64,000 nt of DNA from Bacillus sp. SORGH_AS_0510 (lineage in GTDB: Bacteria; Bacillota; Bacilli; Bacillales; Cytobacillaceae): positions 4,468,001 to 4,532,000 of the forward strand of contig NZ_JAUTAU010000001.1 in assembly GCF_030818775.1 (NCBI RefSeq), written 5' to 3'. The notes under the pieces were generated by a model. It was not told the DNA's origin. It did no database searches and was given only the letters and a program-made list of their open reading frames with translations. The translations under genes and the position numbers were made by a program. Of the stretch, positions 8,178 through 15,142 are shown one piece after another; the first letter of the stretch is position 1; each line of letters begins with the position of its first letter.

Positions 8178-8359
8178 GGCTCTGTTAAACTTGCCTGTTG
8201 ATTTCCGCTCCAGGCACGAGCGGTTCGTGGGTGTTTTGGCGAGCCTCCTCGGTGCTTGCGCCTGAGGGGTCCCCCCTGAACCATACTCCCACAGGAGTCT
8301 TCGTGCCTTCCGCTCCAATCAACAGGGTGTAAAAATCAACTCTGTTCTTTAATACAGCC
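8178..8359 (+). mobile_element. MITE-like element, copy 1, with 8-bp target duplication
   Basis: 182 bases beginning GGCTCTGTTAAA and ending in TTTAATACAGCC, imperfect terminal inverted repeats. Inside, CCTGTTGATT near the left end is inverted as AATCAACAGG near the right end, so the element can fold as one long hairpin. AAAACAAA occurs directly before (8170-8177) and after (8360-8367), an 8-bp target duplication. A second copy in the same orientation is at 22410-22592. No transposase is encoded, so it would have to be mobilised in trans. Confidence 0.88.
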
Positions 8360-8362
8360 AAA

Positions 8363-8392
8363 ACAAAAAAAAGTTCCTCTGTTAAGAGGAAC
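8363..8392 (-). terminator. terminator overlapping the stop of the GRDP-like gene
   Basis: On the minus strand GTTCCTCT-TAAC-AGAGGAAC is followed by eight U residues. The stem includes the TAA stop codon. The MITE's right end and its target duplication lie directly beyond the U run. Confidence 0.85.
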
Positions 8393-9410
8393 ATCCACTA
8401 CCGCAGCTTGAACAACTAGACCCACCGGAACAACTCGAGCAACTGGAACCTCCATCATGACCGCCACCGTGATGCCCCCCGTGACCTCCGTCATGATGGC
8501 CACCACCGCCTTTATCATGATCATACGATGCAGTCCCGCAAAATGTCGCCGTAGAGCAGCCACTTGTGTAATTCGCCGCTTTCGCATAGGTATATTCACT
8601 TGCATAAATCCAATAATCATCAAAGTAAAAAGAAGAATAAAATACCATTGCAAGCGCTAGATTCGTCATTTCCCCATAATGACGCTGCTTCGTAAATTGA
8701 CCTTTTTCGTCCACTTGATACATCATTTCCACTTCATTCACTTGCTGTTTCATTCTCATTACAAGATACTCAACGGTACCCCTGTTTTCGTCGTTCACTT
8801 TAAAATATCGATTAATCAACCAATCATTACTTTCTTCCCTAAACTCTTGTAAAATCTGTTGATCTAAAGGGTATCTGAAAAAACTGCCCCACGACTTCCA
8901 GCTATACTCGGTAATAGAAAATAAATGAGAGAACACCCAATCAAAAAATGCTCGTTCCTGTGGTGCAGGCGTTGGGTTCGTGTTTGGAGTATGATGCAGC
9001 ATTTTTCCAACAAAGCGATCCGAGAACATTTGATATTTTTGAGTAAAAAGCAACATCGTATGCCATACTTCGTCTACCACTAAACTAAACATCGGCGTTT
9101 CCTTCAACATGTTTGAAAGCAAGAAATAGCGCTTTAACTCAAACATCCGCCACTCAAACTCATCTTCAGTCTGCTTCGGGTGTTCTTGTAGAAATCGGTA
9201 CTTCACCTGTTCAATATAATCTGCATTCAAAGCGGAATCTAATTTTTCAAGTAACGGTGTCACTGGAACATCAGTCAGCACCCCTAATTGCTCCGGTATA
9301 TTTTCTTTCTTTAATTTAGATTGACTCTTTGTCGCCGATACCGCTACTCCTGTAACGATTCCTGCAAGCACAAGAGCCCCCATCACAACACCAATAACCA
9401 CATGAATCAC
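8382..9410 (-). CDS. membrane-anchored glycine-rich-domain (GRDP/DUF1399-like) protein with His/Cys/Gly tail
   Basis: 342 residues. One N-terminal membrane helix (VVIGVVMGALVLAGIVTGVAV) leads into a soluble region. Around residues 95-135, FSLVVDEVWHTMLLFTQKY and GKMLHHTPN resemble the DxxWHxHxLFTxxY...HHxP signature of glycine-rich domain (GRDP, formerly DUF1399) proteins. The last ~50 residues are Gly/His-rich (GGGGHHDGGHGGHHGGG) then Ser/Cys/Gly with seven Cys, a likely metal-binding or cross-linked tail. The exact start is uncertain: GTG 9410 is directly at the ribosome site, GTG 9401 is better spaced. Function unknown; the family match is by eye. Confidence 0.65.
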   Translation of the reverse strand: MIHVVIGVVMGALVLAGIVTGVAVSATKSQSKLKKENIPEQLGVLTDVPVTPLLEKLDSALNADYIEQVKYRFLQEHPKQTEDEFEWRMFELKRYFLLSNMLKETPMFSLVVDEVWHTMLLFTQKYQMFSDRFVGKMLHHTPNTNPTPAPQERAFFDWVFSHLFSITEYSWKSWGSFFRYPLDQQILQEFREESNDWLINRYFKVNDENRGTVEYLVMRMKQQVNEVEMMYQVDEKGQFTKQRHYGEMTNLALAMVFYSSFYFDDYWIYASEYTYAKAANYTSGCSTATFCGTASYDHDKGGGGHHDGGHGGHHGGGHDGGSSCSSCSGGSSCSSCGSGCSS

Positions 9411-9465
9411 CTTCCTTCCCCAATGATAGTGTAATACGAAACTAAATTGGTAAAAGTTTCATGAT

Positions 9466-9497
9466 TAAAAAAAAACGATCCTCTTCATGAAGATCGT
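9466..9497 (-). terminator. terminator downstream of acyltransferase
   Basis: ACGATC and GATCGT flank a loop containing the palindrome CTTCATGAAG; on the minus strand eight or more U residues follow. It lies ~130 bases after the acyltransferase stop. Confidence 0.7.
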
Positions 9498-9547
9498 CAA
9501 TTGTATATACAGCATACGGAAGCTTTTAGGTATAATTATCCATAAAT

Positions 9548-9618
9548 TGTAGAATTCCTCTTCGATTTTGTAGAATTCCTATAACTTCGTGTAGAATTAC
9601 ACCCGATTTGTGTAGAAT
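9548..9618. repeat. four TGTAGAAT copies at exact 21-bp spacing
   Basis: TGTAGAAT begins at 9548, 9569, 9590 and 9611. The fillers are partly related (TCCTCTTCGATTT, TCCTATAACTTCG, TACACCCGATTTG). The array ends 11 bases from the acyltransferase stop. Confidence 0.9.
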
Positions 9619-9628
9619 CCCCCACACC

Positions 9629-10654
9629 TCACCGCCCAAAAAGCTCACGGGGCTTTATTTGCTGAAGAAAGCGATAAATTAGATAGGATAATGTAAAAAC
9701 AAGAAAGGCATCTAGCAAATTCCATAATAAATAATGGGAAAAATCTTCTAAGCCGAAGGTGTTAAACACCATGTCTACAATATCGATCAATAACACATGT
9801 ACAGCATATATCCCCAAAGCATTGCCACCTATTTTTGTTATCCATACGCCTTTTCCAAGCTGTGGATTATTAACAATAAACAAAAACAAAATGAAAGTCA
9901 GCACTATAGTCGATAAAAAGTATTCTCCCTGCTTCGCTAATAGCACCTTTGTCAAAAAATACCCCTCAGCTGCCTGTAGGATGAAGAAGAAACCGATCAA
10001 CGATAAGTAAGTTTTTTTTTCAAACTTCCAATTCTGTATGACAGGTAACCTGTAGGCAAACCAACACCCCAGGGTTGTATAAAATAAACCAATAAATAGA
10101 GCATCTCTTGTGGAAGTTAAGGTTAGTTCAGCGAACATAGAATATGACTGTCCAAAAAGGCCTGCTATATTCAAACAAAGACTAAGAAATAGTAGCAGCG
10201 TTATTTTTCTCAGTCTAAAAAACAGGTATACAACAGACATACTCCAAGCTAGAGAAATCACAAACCATAATTGATACCCACTTGTTCCATGCCCATAATA
10301 AAAGAGATTGAGAGGGGTCAATTCATTAATATATTTGGTTAGTTCGTGCTTAACATTTTCTCCACTCAAGGCAATCCGTAGAATATCATAACCGATATAA
10401 AACAAAAGCCAGGATACATATATTTTTAGTATTTTTATTACATATCTTTTAAAATAACCTGCAGGTTGAGGATTATTTATCACTTTGAGACCGAACAAAT
10501 ACCCCGAGGCAACAAAGAAGAAAGGTACAGCAAACCTTGAAAAGTTATCAAGTAAAAAGAAACCTATTTTGTCATCGCTAGGGAAGGTATGGATGACTAC
10601 AACAGCCACTATCGCAAAAAATTTAATAAAGTCGATTGCATAATTTCTTTCCAT
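9629..10654 (-). CDS. acyltransferase family 3 membrane protein
   Basis: 341 residues with ~10 membrane helices. The opening RNYAIDFIKFFAIVAVVVIHTFP has the membrane His of the Acyl_transf_3 (OatA/NodX/WecH) family, and FSRFAVPFFFVASGYLFG is its second conserved block. These enzymes O-acetylate or succinylate sugars in cell envelope polymers. No extra SGNH domain is present. TGAGGTTAGAAA precedes the ATG. It follows the glycan operon on the same strand but a terminator-like hairpin separates them, so co-transcription is uncertain. Confidence 0.85.
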   Translation of the reverse strand: MERNYAIDFIKFFAIVAVVVIHTFPSDDKIGFFLLDNFSRFAVPFFFVASGYLFGLKVINNPQPAGYFKRYVIKILKIYVSWLLFYIGYDILRIALSGENVKHELTKYINELTPLNLFYYGHGTSGYQLWFVISLAWSMSVVYLFFRLRKITLLLFLSLCLNIAGLFGQSYSMFAELTLTSTRDALFIGLFYTTLGCWFAYRLPVIQNWKFEKKTYLSLIGFFFILQAAEGYFLTKVLLAKQGEYFLSTIVLTFILFLFIVNNPQLGKGVWITKIGGNALGIYAVHVLLIDIVDMVFNTFGLEDFSHYLLWNLLDAFLVFTLSYLIYRFLQQIKPRELFGR

Positions 10655-10752
10655 TTTCTAACCTCAATTCCAGTACTTTCGTGCAGTCCGCCCTCCTATT
10701 ATTTCCTATATCGCAAGCAATATGTTCGTTTCTCCAAAGCTTACAAAAAAAT

Positions 10753-10777
10753 AAAGACCTCAAAAAAAGGCCTCTTT
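10753..10777 (-). terminator. probable terminator after DUF4127 gene
   Basis: On the minus strand AAAGAGGCCT and AGGTCTTT make an imperfect stem, followed by ATTTTTTTG. It lies 30 bases after the DUF4127 stop. Confidence 0.5.
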
Positions 10778-10806
10778 ACATTCATAAATCGTGCGACAAA
10801 ACCTCT

Positions 10807-12339
10807 CTAAAATTCCACTTTCCTTTTCGTCTTTAGAGATAGTCCACATTCAAACATTCGATTCCACGGTGCAAAGCTACTTATTCTCTCTATCTCGATG
10901 TCTTGGAAGCTATTTTTTATCATATCTTTAAATCGGCTTCTTAATCTCTGGTCCCGTTCTAGATTCACTTGTTCAGCCGTATCCTTTAAATCAAAATAAG
11001 TTAAGCCCAACTTTGGAAGAAGATCTGCTACCATTTCCATCCGAATTTCAGCTTGATAAAAATAATCATCAAGCAAGTGATAAATTAGGTTTTCTCTAAT
11101 GACTTCATTTTTCCCAGAAGTCCCTAAAACCCCTTGGCAGATTGTCGTTCCAAGCGTATTACAGTTGGTATTCCAACCCTTATAAGAAAGTAATTGATCT
11201 AAGATATTCTCTTCATCTAAAAGTGTAATGAACTCACCATCTCCACCGTTAGCAAAAGCGGAATCTGCCACAATTACTTTTTTCCCCGAACCAATCAACG
11301 GTTTTATCTGATCTACAAACGTTAATAAATTCCTGAAGCTAGTATAGGTAATATCCTTTTCTTTTTGATTCCACGACTCCTGCATCACACGGCCGGGTGT
11401 ATTATAGGCCAACACAAGATCCGTTTCCTCCACCCGGTCTACTAACTGACAGCCTGCTGCTAATACATGTGCCTTTAAACTTTCTGCATAAGGACGATCC
11501 TCATACATCGGAATCAACTGTGGTCCAAGTGTACTGCTCCAAAGAGGAAAAATCTTTGGTCGCTGCCCCTTATATTCATTAAAAGCCCTTGCTAACAATG
11601 TGGCTCCTACTTCATCTGCACCAGGATACATATGGACCTTTTTATGTAAGCGACGCTCATTACGTTTAGCTACAACTTTCTTTTGGTCCATTGCCGTATA
11701 CCCAAACTCCGCACTATCATCCTGAGGTATTGCTAGAAACGTAATAACTCCTTCTTTTACAAGGTCCAACATTTGACTATTAATGAATGAATTGAAACTA
11801 CGTCTTGCTTCATAATCCTCTATATGCTCCTTAGGCAACCGCGCACAAATTTCCTCTAGCTGCACTGTTTCTTCCACAGATAAAGTCTCTCGCACTTTCT
11901 TATCAACTAAATAAGATCGCAGAAAGATTTCTCGGCCCCAATGTTCATAATAATCTGGTTCTTCATCACTCGAACTATATTTTGGTGTCCTCATAATTAA
12001 GTTGGAAGCATAGATAGGTAAATTGGGATAGGCATTACGTAAAGAACGTAATCTTTCCATCCAAACCGTTGCCGCATCGGGTGATAAATAATGCAGTCTT
12101 GATGGAAGTAATCCACCATACACTAGCATATCAATACTAATAATAAGAGCATCTGATTTTTTGACAACGTGGGTTATCCACTCCCATATTCCTTCTGTAT
12201 CGGCCGCTTTCTTCTTATACCCTAATAGTTGATTTTCTGGTACAAGCAAATCTACTTCAGTTGAAGACTTGGCAATCATTTGTACATAGTCCACGTTACA
12301 AGGACGCTCGTCAATAGGAATATAAACTACTCTCATCAT
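10807..12339 (-). CDS. DUF4127 family protein
   Basis: 510 residues with the family-defining N-terminus RVVYIPIDERPCNVDYVQ and blocks such as ISIDMLVYGGLLPSRLHYLS and FLAIPQDDSAEFGYTAMDQ. ATG 12339 is followed at once by ATG 12336, either of which may be used. No signal peptide or membrane helix is seen, so it is probably cytosolic. The fold and reaction are not established to my knowledge. The surrounding mannosidase, esterase and sugar transporter suggest a glycan-degradation role. The conserved Asp/Glu/Arg/His residues could form an active site, which is inference. Confidence 0.85.
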   Translation of the reverse strand: MMRVVYIPIDERPCNVDYVQMIAKSSTEVDLLVPENQLLGYKKKAADTEGIWEWITHVVKKSDALIISIDMLVYGGLLPSRLHYLSPDAATVWMERLRSLRNAYPNLPIYASNLIMRTPKYSSSDEEPDYYEHWGREIFLRSYLVDKKVRETLSVEETVQLEEICARLPKEHIEDYEARRSFNSFINSQMLDLVKEGVITFLAIPQDDSAEFGYTAMDQKKVVAKRNERRLHKKVHMYPGADEVGATLLARAFNEYKGQRPKIFPLWSSTLGPQLIPMYEDRPYAESLKAHVLAAGCQLVDRVEETDLVLAYNTPGRVMQESWNQKEKDITYTSFRNLLTFVDQIKPLIGSGKKVIVADSAFANGGDGEFITLLDEENILDQLLSYKGWNTNCNTLGTTICQGVLGTSGKNEVIRENLIYHLLDDYFYQAEIRMEMVADLLPKLGLTYFDLKDTAEQVNLERDQRLRSRFKDMIKNSFQDIEIERISSFAPWNRMFECGLSLKTKRKVEF

Positions 12340-12382
12340 GACACCGCTTTCTATTAATTTGATGGCTTTTTTCTCTATATTA

Positions 12383-13333
12383 CTAGATGTGGGTGGCTAA
12401 AAACTTTAACTTTTCCTCCTCGTGTAGTGGAGGGAGTCCATGTCCATATTCAGCATAAATCCGAATGTCCTTTTTACACGTCAAATGATTATATAGCGCA
12501 AAAACACTTGAAGGAGGACAAACCGAATCCTCTAAGCCAACTCCTATAAGAGTCGGACAACTCACCCTAGTTGCTAAATTCATACAATCAAAATAGCTTA
12601 ATGTTCCATAAATTATATTTTCCGTTTCATGTAAAGGATCATGTACTTTAAAGTAATGATAAATTTCACTGTAGGGGCCTTCTGTTGACAATTGAACTGA
12701 ACGTTTAAAATAGGTCAAGTAAGGAATATCACTGAGTGCCAGCAGAATATTTCTTTGAAGGGCGGCAACCGCAATGGCAAGGGCCCCTCCTTGACTACTG
12801 CCCTCAACGAGTACATTTGATTTACCCGATAACTCCCGTACCACATCGACACTTCGATAGCAATCCATGTATACATTGCCATAGTAGTATTGATCTGGAT
12901 TCTTAATTCCCAATGTCATCCACCCTGAGGAACCGCCGTTTTCGTACAAATGATAATCAGGAGAAGCAGGATTTTGTCCCCTAACCTCTACAAGCAATAC
13001 AGGAATTCCCTGCATGACATATTTAAATGCGTAGTGTGGTTGTAGTGTATTCCAATTATATCCGTGAAAAATAACAGCTCCAGGATTTTTCTCATTTACA
13101 ACTGATGGAGTAACATAAACACCATGTATACGTGAATCTCGAAATCCATCGAAATATATATCATAAACCTTAACATCCGGAACCCAGTATGAACGCTCCA
13201 TCTTTTTTATATGTAAAGGATACTGTTGGTTTTCCATAATGTGGTGATCCCAAAAAGCATCAAAATCATGTCGTTTGGTTTGATTTGGCAAATAAGTACG
13301 AAGCTGCTCAATCGGCAGGTCAAAGAGGTTCAT
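12383..13333 (-). CDS. acetyl-xylan-esterase/cephalosporin-C-deacetylase-like hydrolase
   Basis: 316 residues, alpha/beta-hydrolase of the AXE1 family. The nucleophile elbow is VEGSSQGGALA, the acid is in GLEDSVCPPS and the base in EYGHGLPP near the C-terminus; the oxyanion loop HGYNWN is also present. AXE1 enzymes remove acetyl groups from sugars. No signal peptide is seen, so it would act on imported oligosaccharides. GGGAGGAAAGAAG precedes the ATG. It lies between the ROK-RpiR fusion and DUF4127 genes in the glycan operon. Confidence 0.87.
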   Translation of the reverse strand: MNLFDLPIEQLRTYLPNQTKRHDFDAFWDHHIMENQQYPLHIKKMERSYWVPDVKVYDIYFDGFRDSRIHGVYVTPSVVNEKNPGAVIFHGYNWNTLQPHYAFKYVMQGIPVLLVEVRGQNPASPDYHLYENGGSSGWMTLGIKNPDQYYYGNVYMDCYRSVDVVRELSGKSNVLVEGSSQGGALAIAVAALQRNILLALSDIPYLTYFKRSVQLSTEGPYSEIYHYFKVHDPLHETENIIYGTLSYFDCMNLATRVSCPTLIGVGLEDSVCPPSSVFALYNHLTCKKDIRIYAEYGHGLPPLHEEEKLKFLATHI

Positions 13334-13412
13334 CTTCTTTCCTCCCTTTTTTAAAATGCTGAAACAGAAGAAGCAGTGGAATCATATTCCGCCTGCTCCT
13401 ACCATTGAATAT

Positions 13413-15101
13413 TTATTCCATTACCATGATCTTTTTTTTTACAGAAAGTGTTTGATTGGATTGAAGCTCTTTTAAGATGACATCCAATAAGTAATACGAC
13501 GACACTTCACCGTTGAAACTAGTTTCGCTTTCTTTTCCTTCTGTAGCAGGTATCAGTAAGCAAATATCCGATAACTCTGCCAGTGGAGAATCCTGTTGAC
13601 TAGTTATTCCAACGGTTACACAGCCAATATCCTTTGCCTTCTCAAGCATACTGACAACATCAGATGTGTAACCCGAGTTGCTTAATGCAATCACGGTTGT
13701 TTCTGGAGTAAGTGCATAAGCAGACATCTCCATTTGATAGCTAGTTGTAAAAGCATCGGCCATGAAACCAAGCTTCATTAACTTAAATTTGAACTGCTCT
13801 GCCACATGGGATAATCCGTTACCGCCATATAAATATACTTGCTTGGCCAATTGCAGATTTTGCTGCAATTCATGAACATCCTTCTGTTGGTGAAGAGTAT
13901 CAAATTTTTTAATCATACTTAAATATGATTCCTTTACCTCAGACATACTTGTCATTTCAGATGGTTCATACAACCTCGTGCTGACAGATGCTTCTTTGGC
14001 TAATAAGCGAAGTTTGTTATACGAGCCAAACTCAAGTTTTTGACAGAACCTGGTGATGGTTGCTTCAGAAACATTAATTTGTCTCGATAACTCTGAAATA
14101 GTCCTATTTGGAACAGATTCTAAATTTTGAATAATGTATTTGGCTATCATTTGCTCTCTTTTGGTGAGCTTATGCAAATTTGATTCAATAATAGTAGTCA
14201 CACTTTTTAAAGGCTGAAGTGATTCTTGGAGCAGAAAATGACGTAATGCCCCAATCATGCCTGCATTGTTAAGATTTTGCGCAATCTCAATTTTGGTTTT
14301 TTCCAAAATGGTTGGAATAATATCCTTTTGTAGTTGCTTTTTTATCAAGGGGTACAAATAATCCTTTTGAGCGGTAATACCCCCACCAATAATGATCATT
14401 TCTGGGTTCATCATATAAGCAATCGTGGCAATTCCCTTTGATAAATAATAAACAATGCGCTCAATCTCTTGAATACAAATCTCATCACCTGACTGTGCCA
14501 ATTCGAATATAGCTTTACCATTTAGCTCGTTTTCTTCAATCCCTTTTAATTTAGCAACGTTTCTAACTAAGGTTCTAGTAGAGGCTAGTTCCTGAAATTG
14601 ATCCCCCTCAATAGGTATATAACCAATCTCCCCACCACTAAAGCTATGACCCGTATGCAATTTATTATCTAAAATGTAGCTGCCACCAATTCCCGTACCG
14701 ATAGTCAAACAGAATAGGCTCTTGGCATCTTTTCCGGTTCCGATCCATGATTCTGCCAACCCCGCGCAATTCACATCATTTTCTACTTCTACTGGTAATT
14801 GAAAAAAAGCTTCTAACTCTTTTTTTACAGGAGTTCCCGTATATTTCGGAATTAAGGAAGAGGCGTATAGAATCTTTCCCTCTTTAGAATCGACCTGCCC
14901 CGCCGTACTGATGCAAATCCCACTGATGGTATGTGAGTCCATTAGACTTCTTCCACAATCCATAACTTTCCTAATAATGGCTTCTCCGCCTAAATACGCT
15001 TCTGTAAGACACTCGTGCTTTTCAATAAAAGTGCCGTCCTCATGTAGGACACCATACTTAATCAACGTTCCGCCAATATCAAACGCTATAAACTTTCTCA
15101 T
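13413..15101 (-). CDS. ROK-family sugar kinase fused to RpiR/MurR-type regulator
   Basis: 562 residues, twice the size of a normal ROK kinase. Residues 1-~290 are ROK (FDIGGTLIKYG, ENDVNCAGLAE, TIGTGIGGSYI, MIIIGGGITAQ). Residues ~305-380 are an RpiR HTH (TISELSRQINVSEATITRFCQKL), and ~400-555 a SIS sugar-phosphate-binding domain (VYLYGGNGLSHVAEQ, ALSNSGYTSDVVSML). The CxCGxxGC zinc motif normal in ROK proteins is missing between GGEIGYIPI and ASTRTL. The fusion would join sugar phosphorylation to phosphosugar sensing in one protein. Most likely it regulates this glycan operon, which is inference. A small hairpin lies at 13372-13397 after its stop. Confidence 0.9.
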   Translation of the reverse strand: MRKFIAFDIGGTLIKYGVLHEDGTFIEKHECLTEAYLGGEAIIRKVMDCGRSLMDSHTISGICISTAGQVDSKEGKILYASSLIPKYTGTPVKKELEAFFQLPVEVENDVNCAGLAESWIGTGKDAKSLFCLTIGTGIGGSYILDNKLHTGHSFSGGEIGYIPIEGDQFQELASTRTLVRNVAKLKGIEENELNGKAIFELAQSGDEICIQEIERIVYYLSKGIATIAYMMNPEMIIIGGGITAQKDYLYPLIKKQLQKDIIPTILEKTKIEIAQNLNNAGMIGALRHFLLQESLQPLKSVTTIIESNLHKLTKREQMIAKYIIQNLESVPNRTISELSRQINVSEATITRFCQKLEFGSYNKLRLLAKEASVSTRLYEPSEMTSMSEVKESYLSMIKKFDTLHQQKDVHELQQNLQLAKQVYLYGGNGLSHVAEQFKFKLMKLGFMADAFTTSYQMEMSAYALTPETTVIALSNSGYTSDVVSMLEKAKDIGCVTVGITSQQDSPLAELSDICLLIPATEGKESETSFNGEVSSYYLLDVILKELQSNQTLSVKKKIMVME

Positions 15102-15142
15102 CTAAATCACCTTCATCCCTTTGGTTGGAACAATTGACTTTA

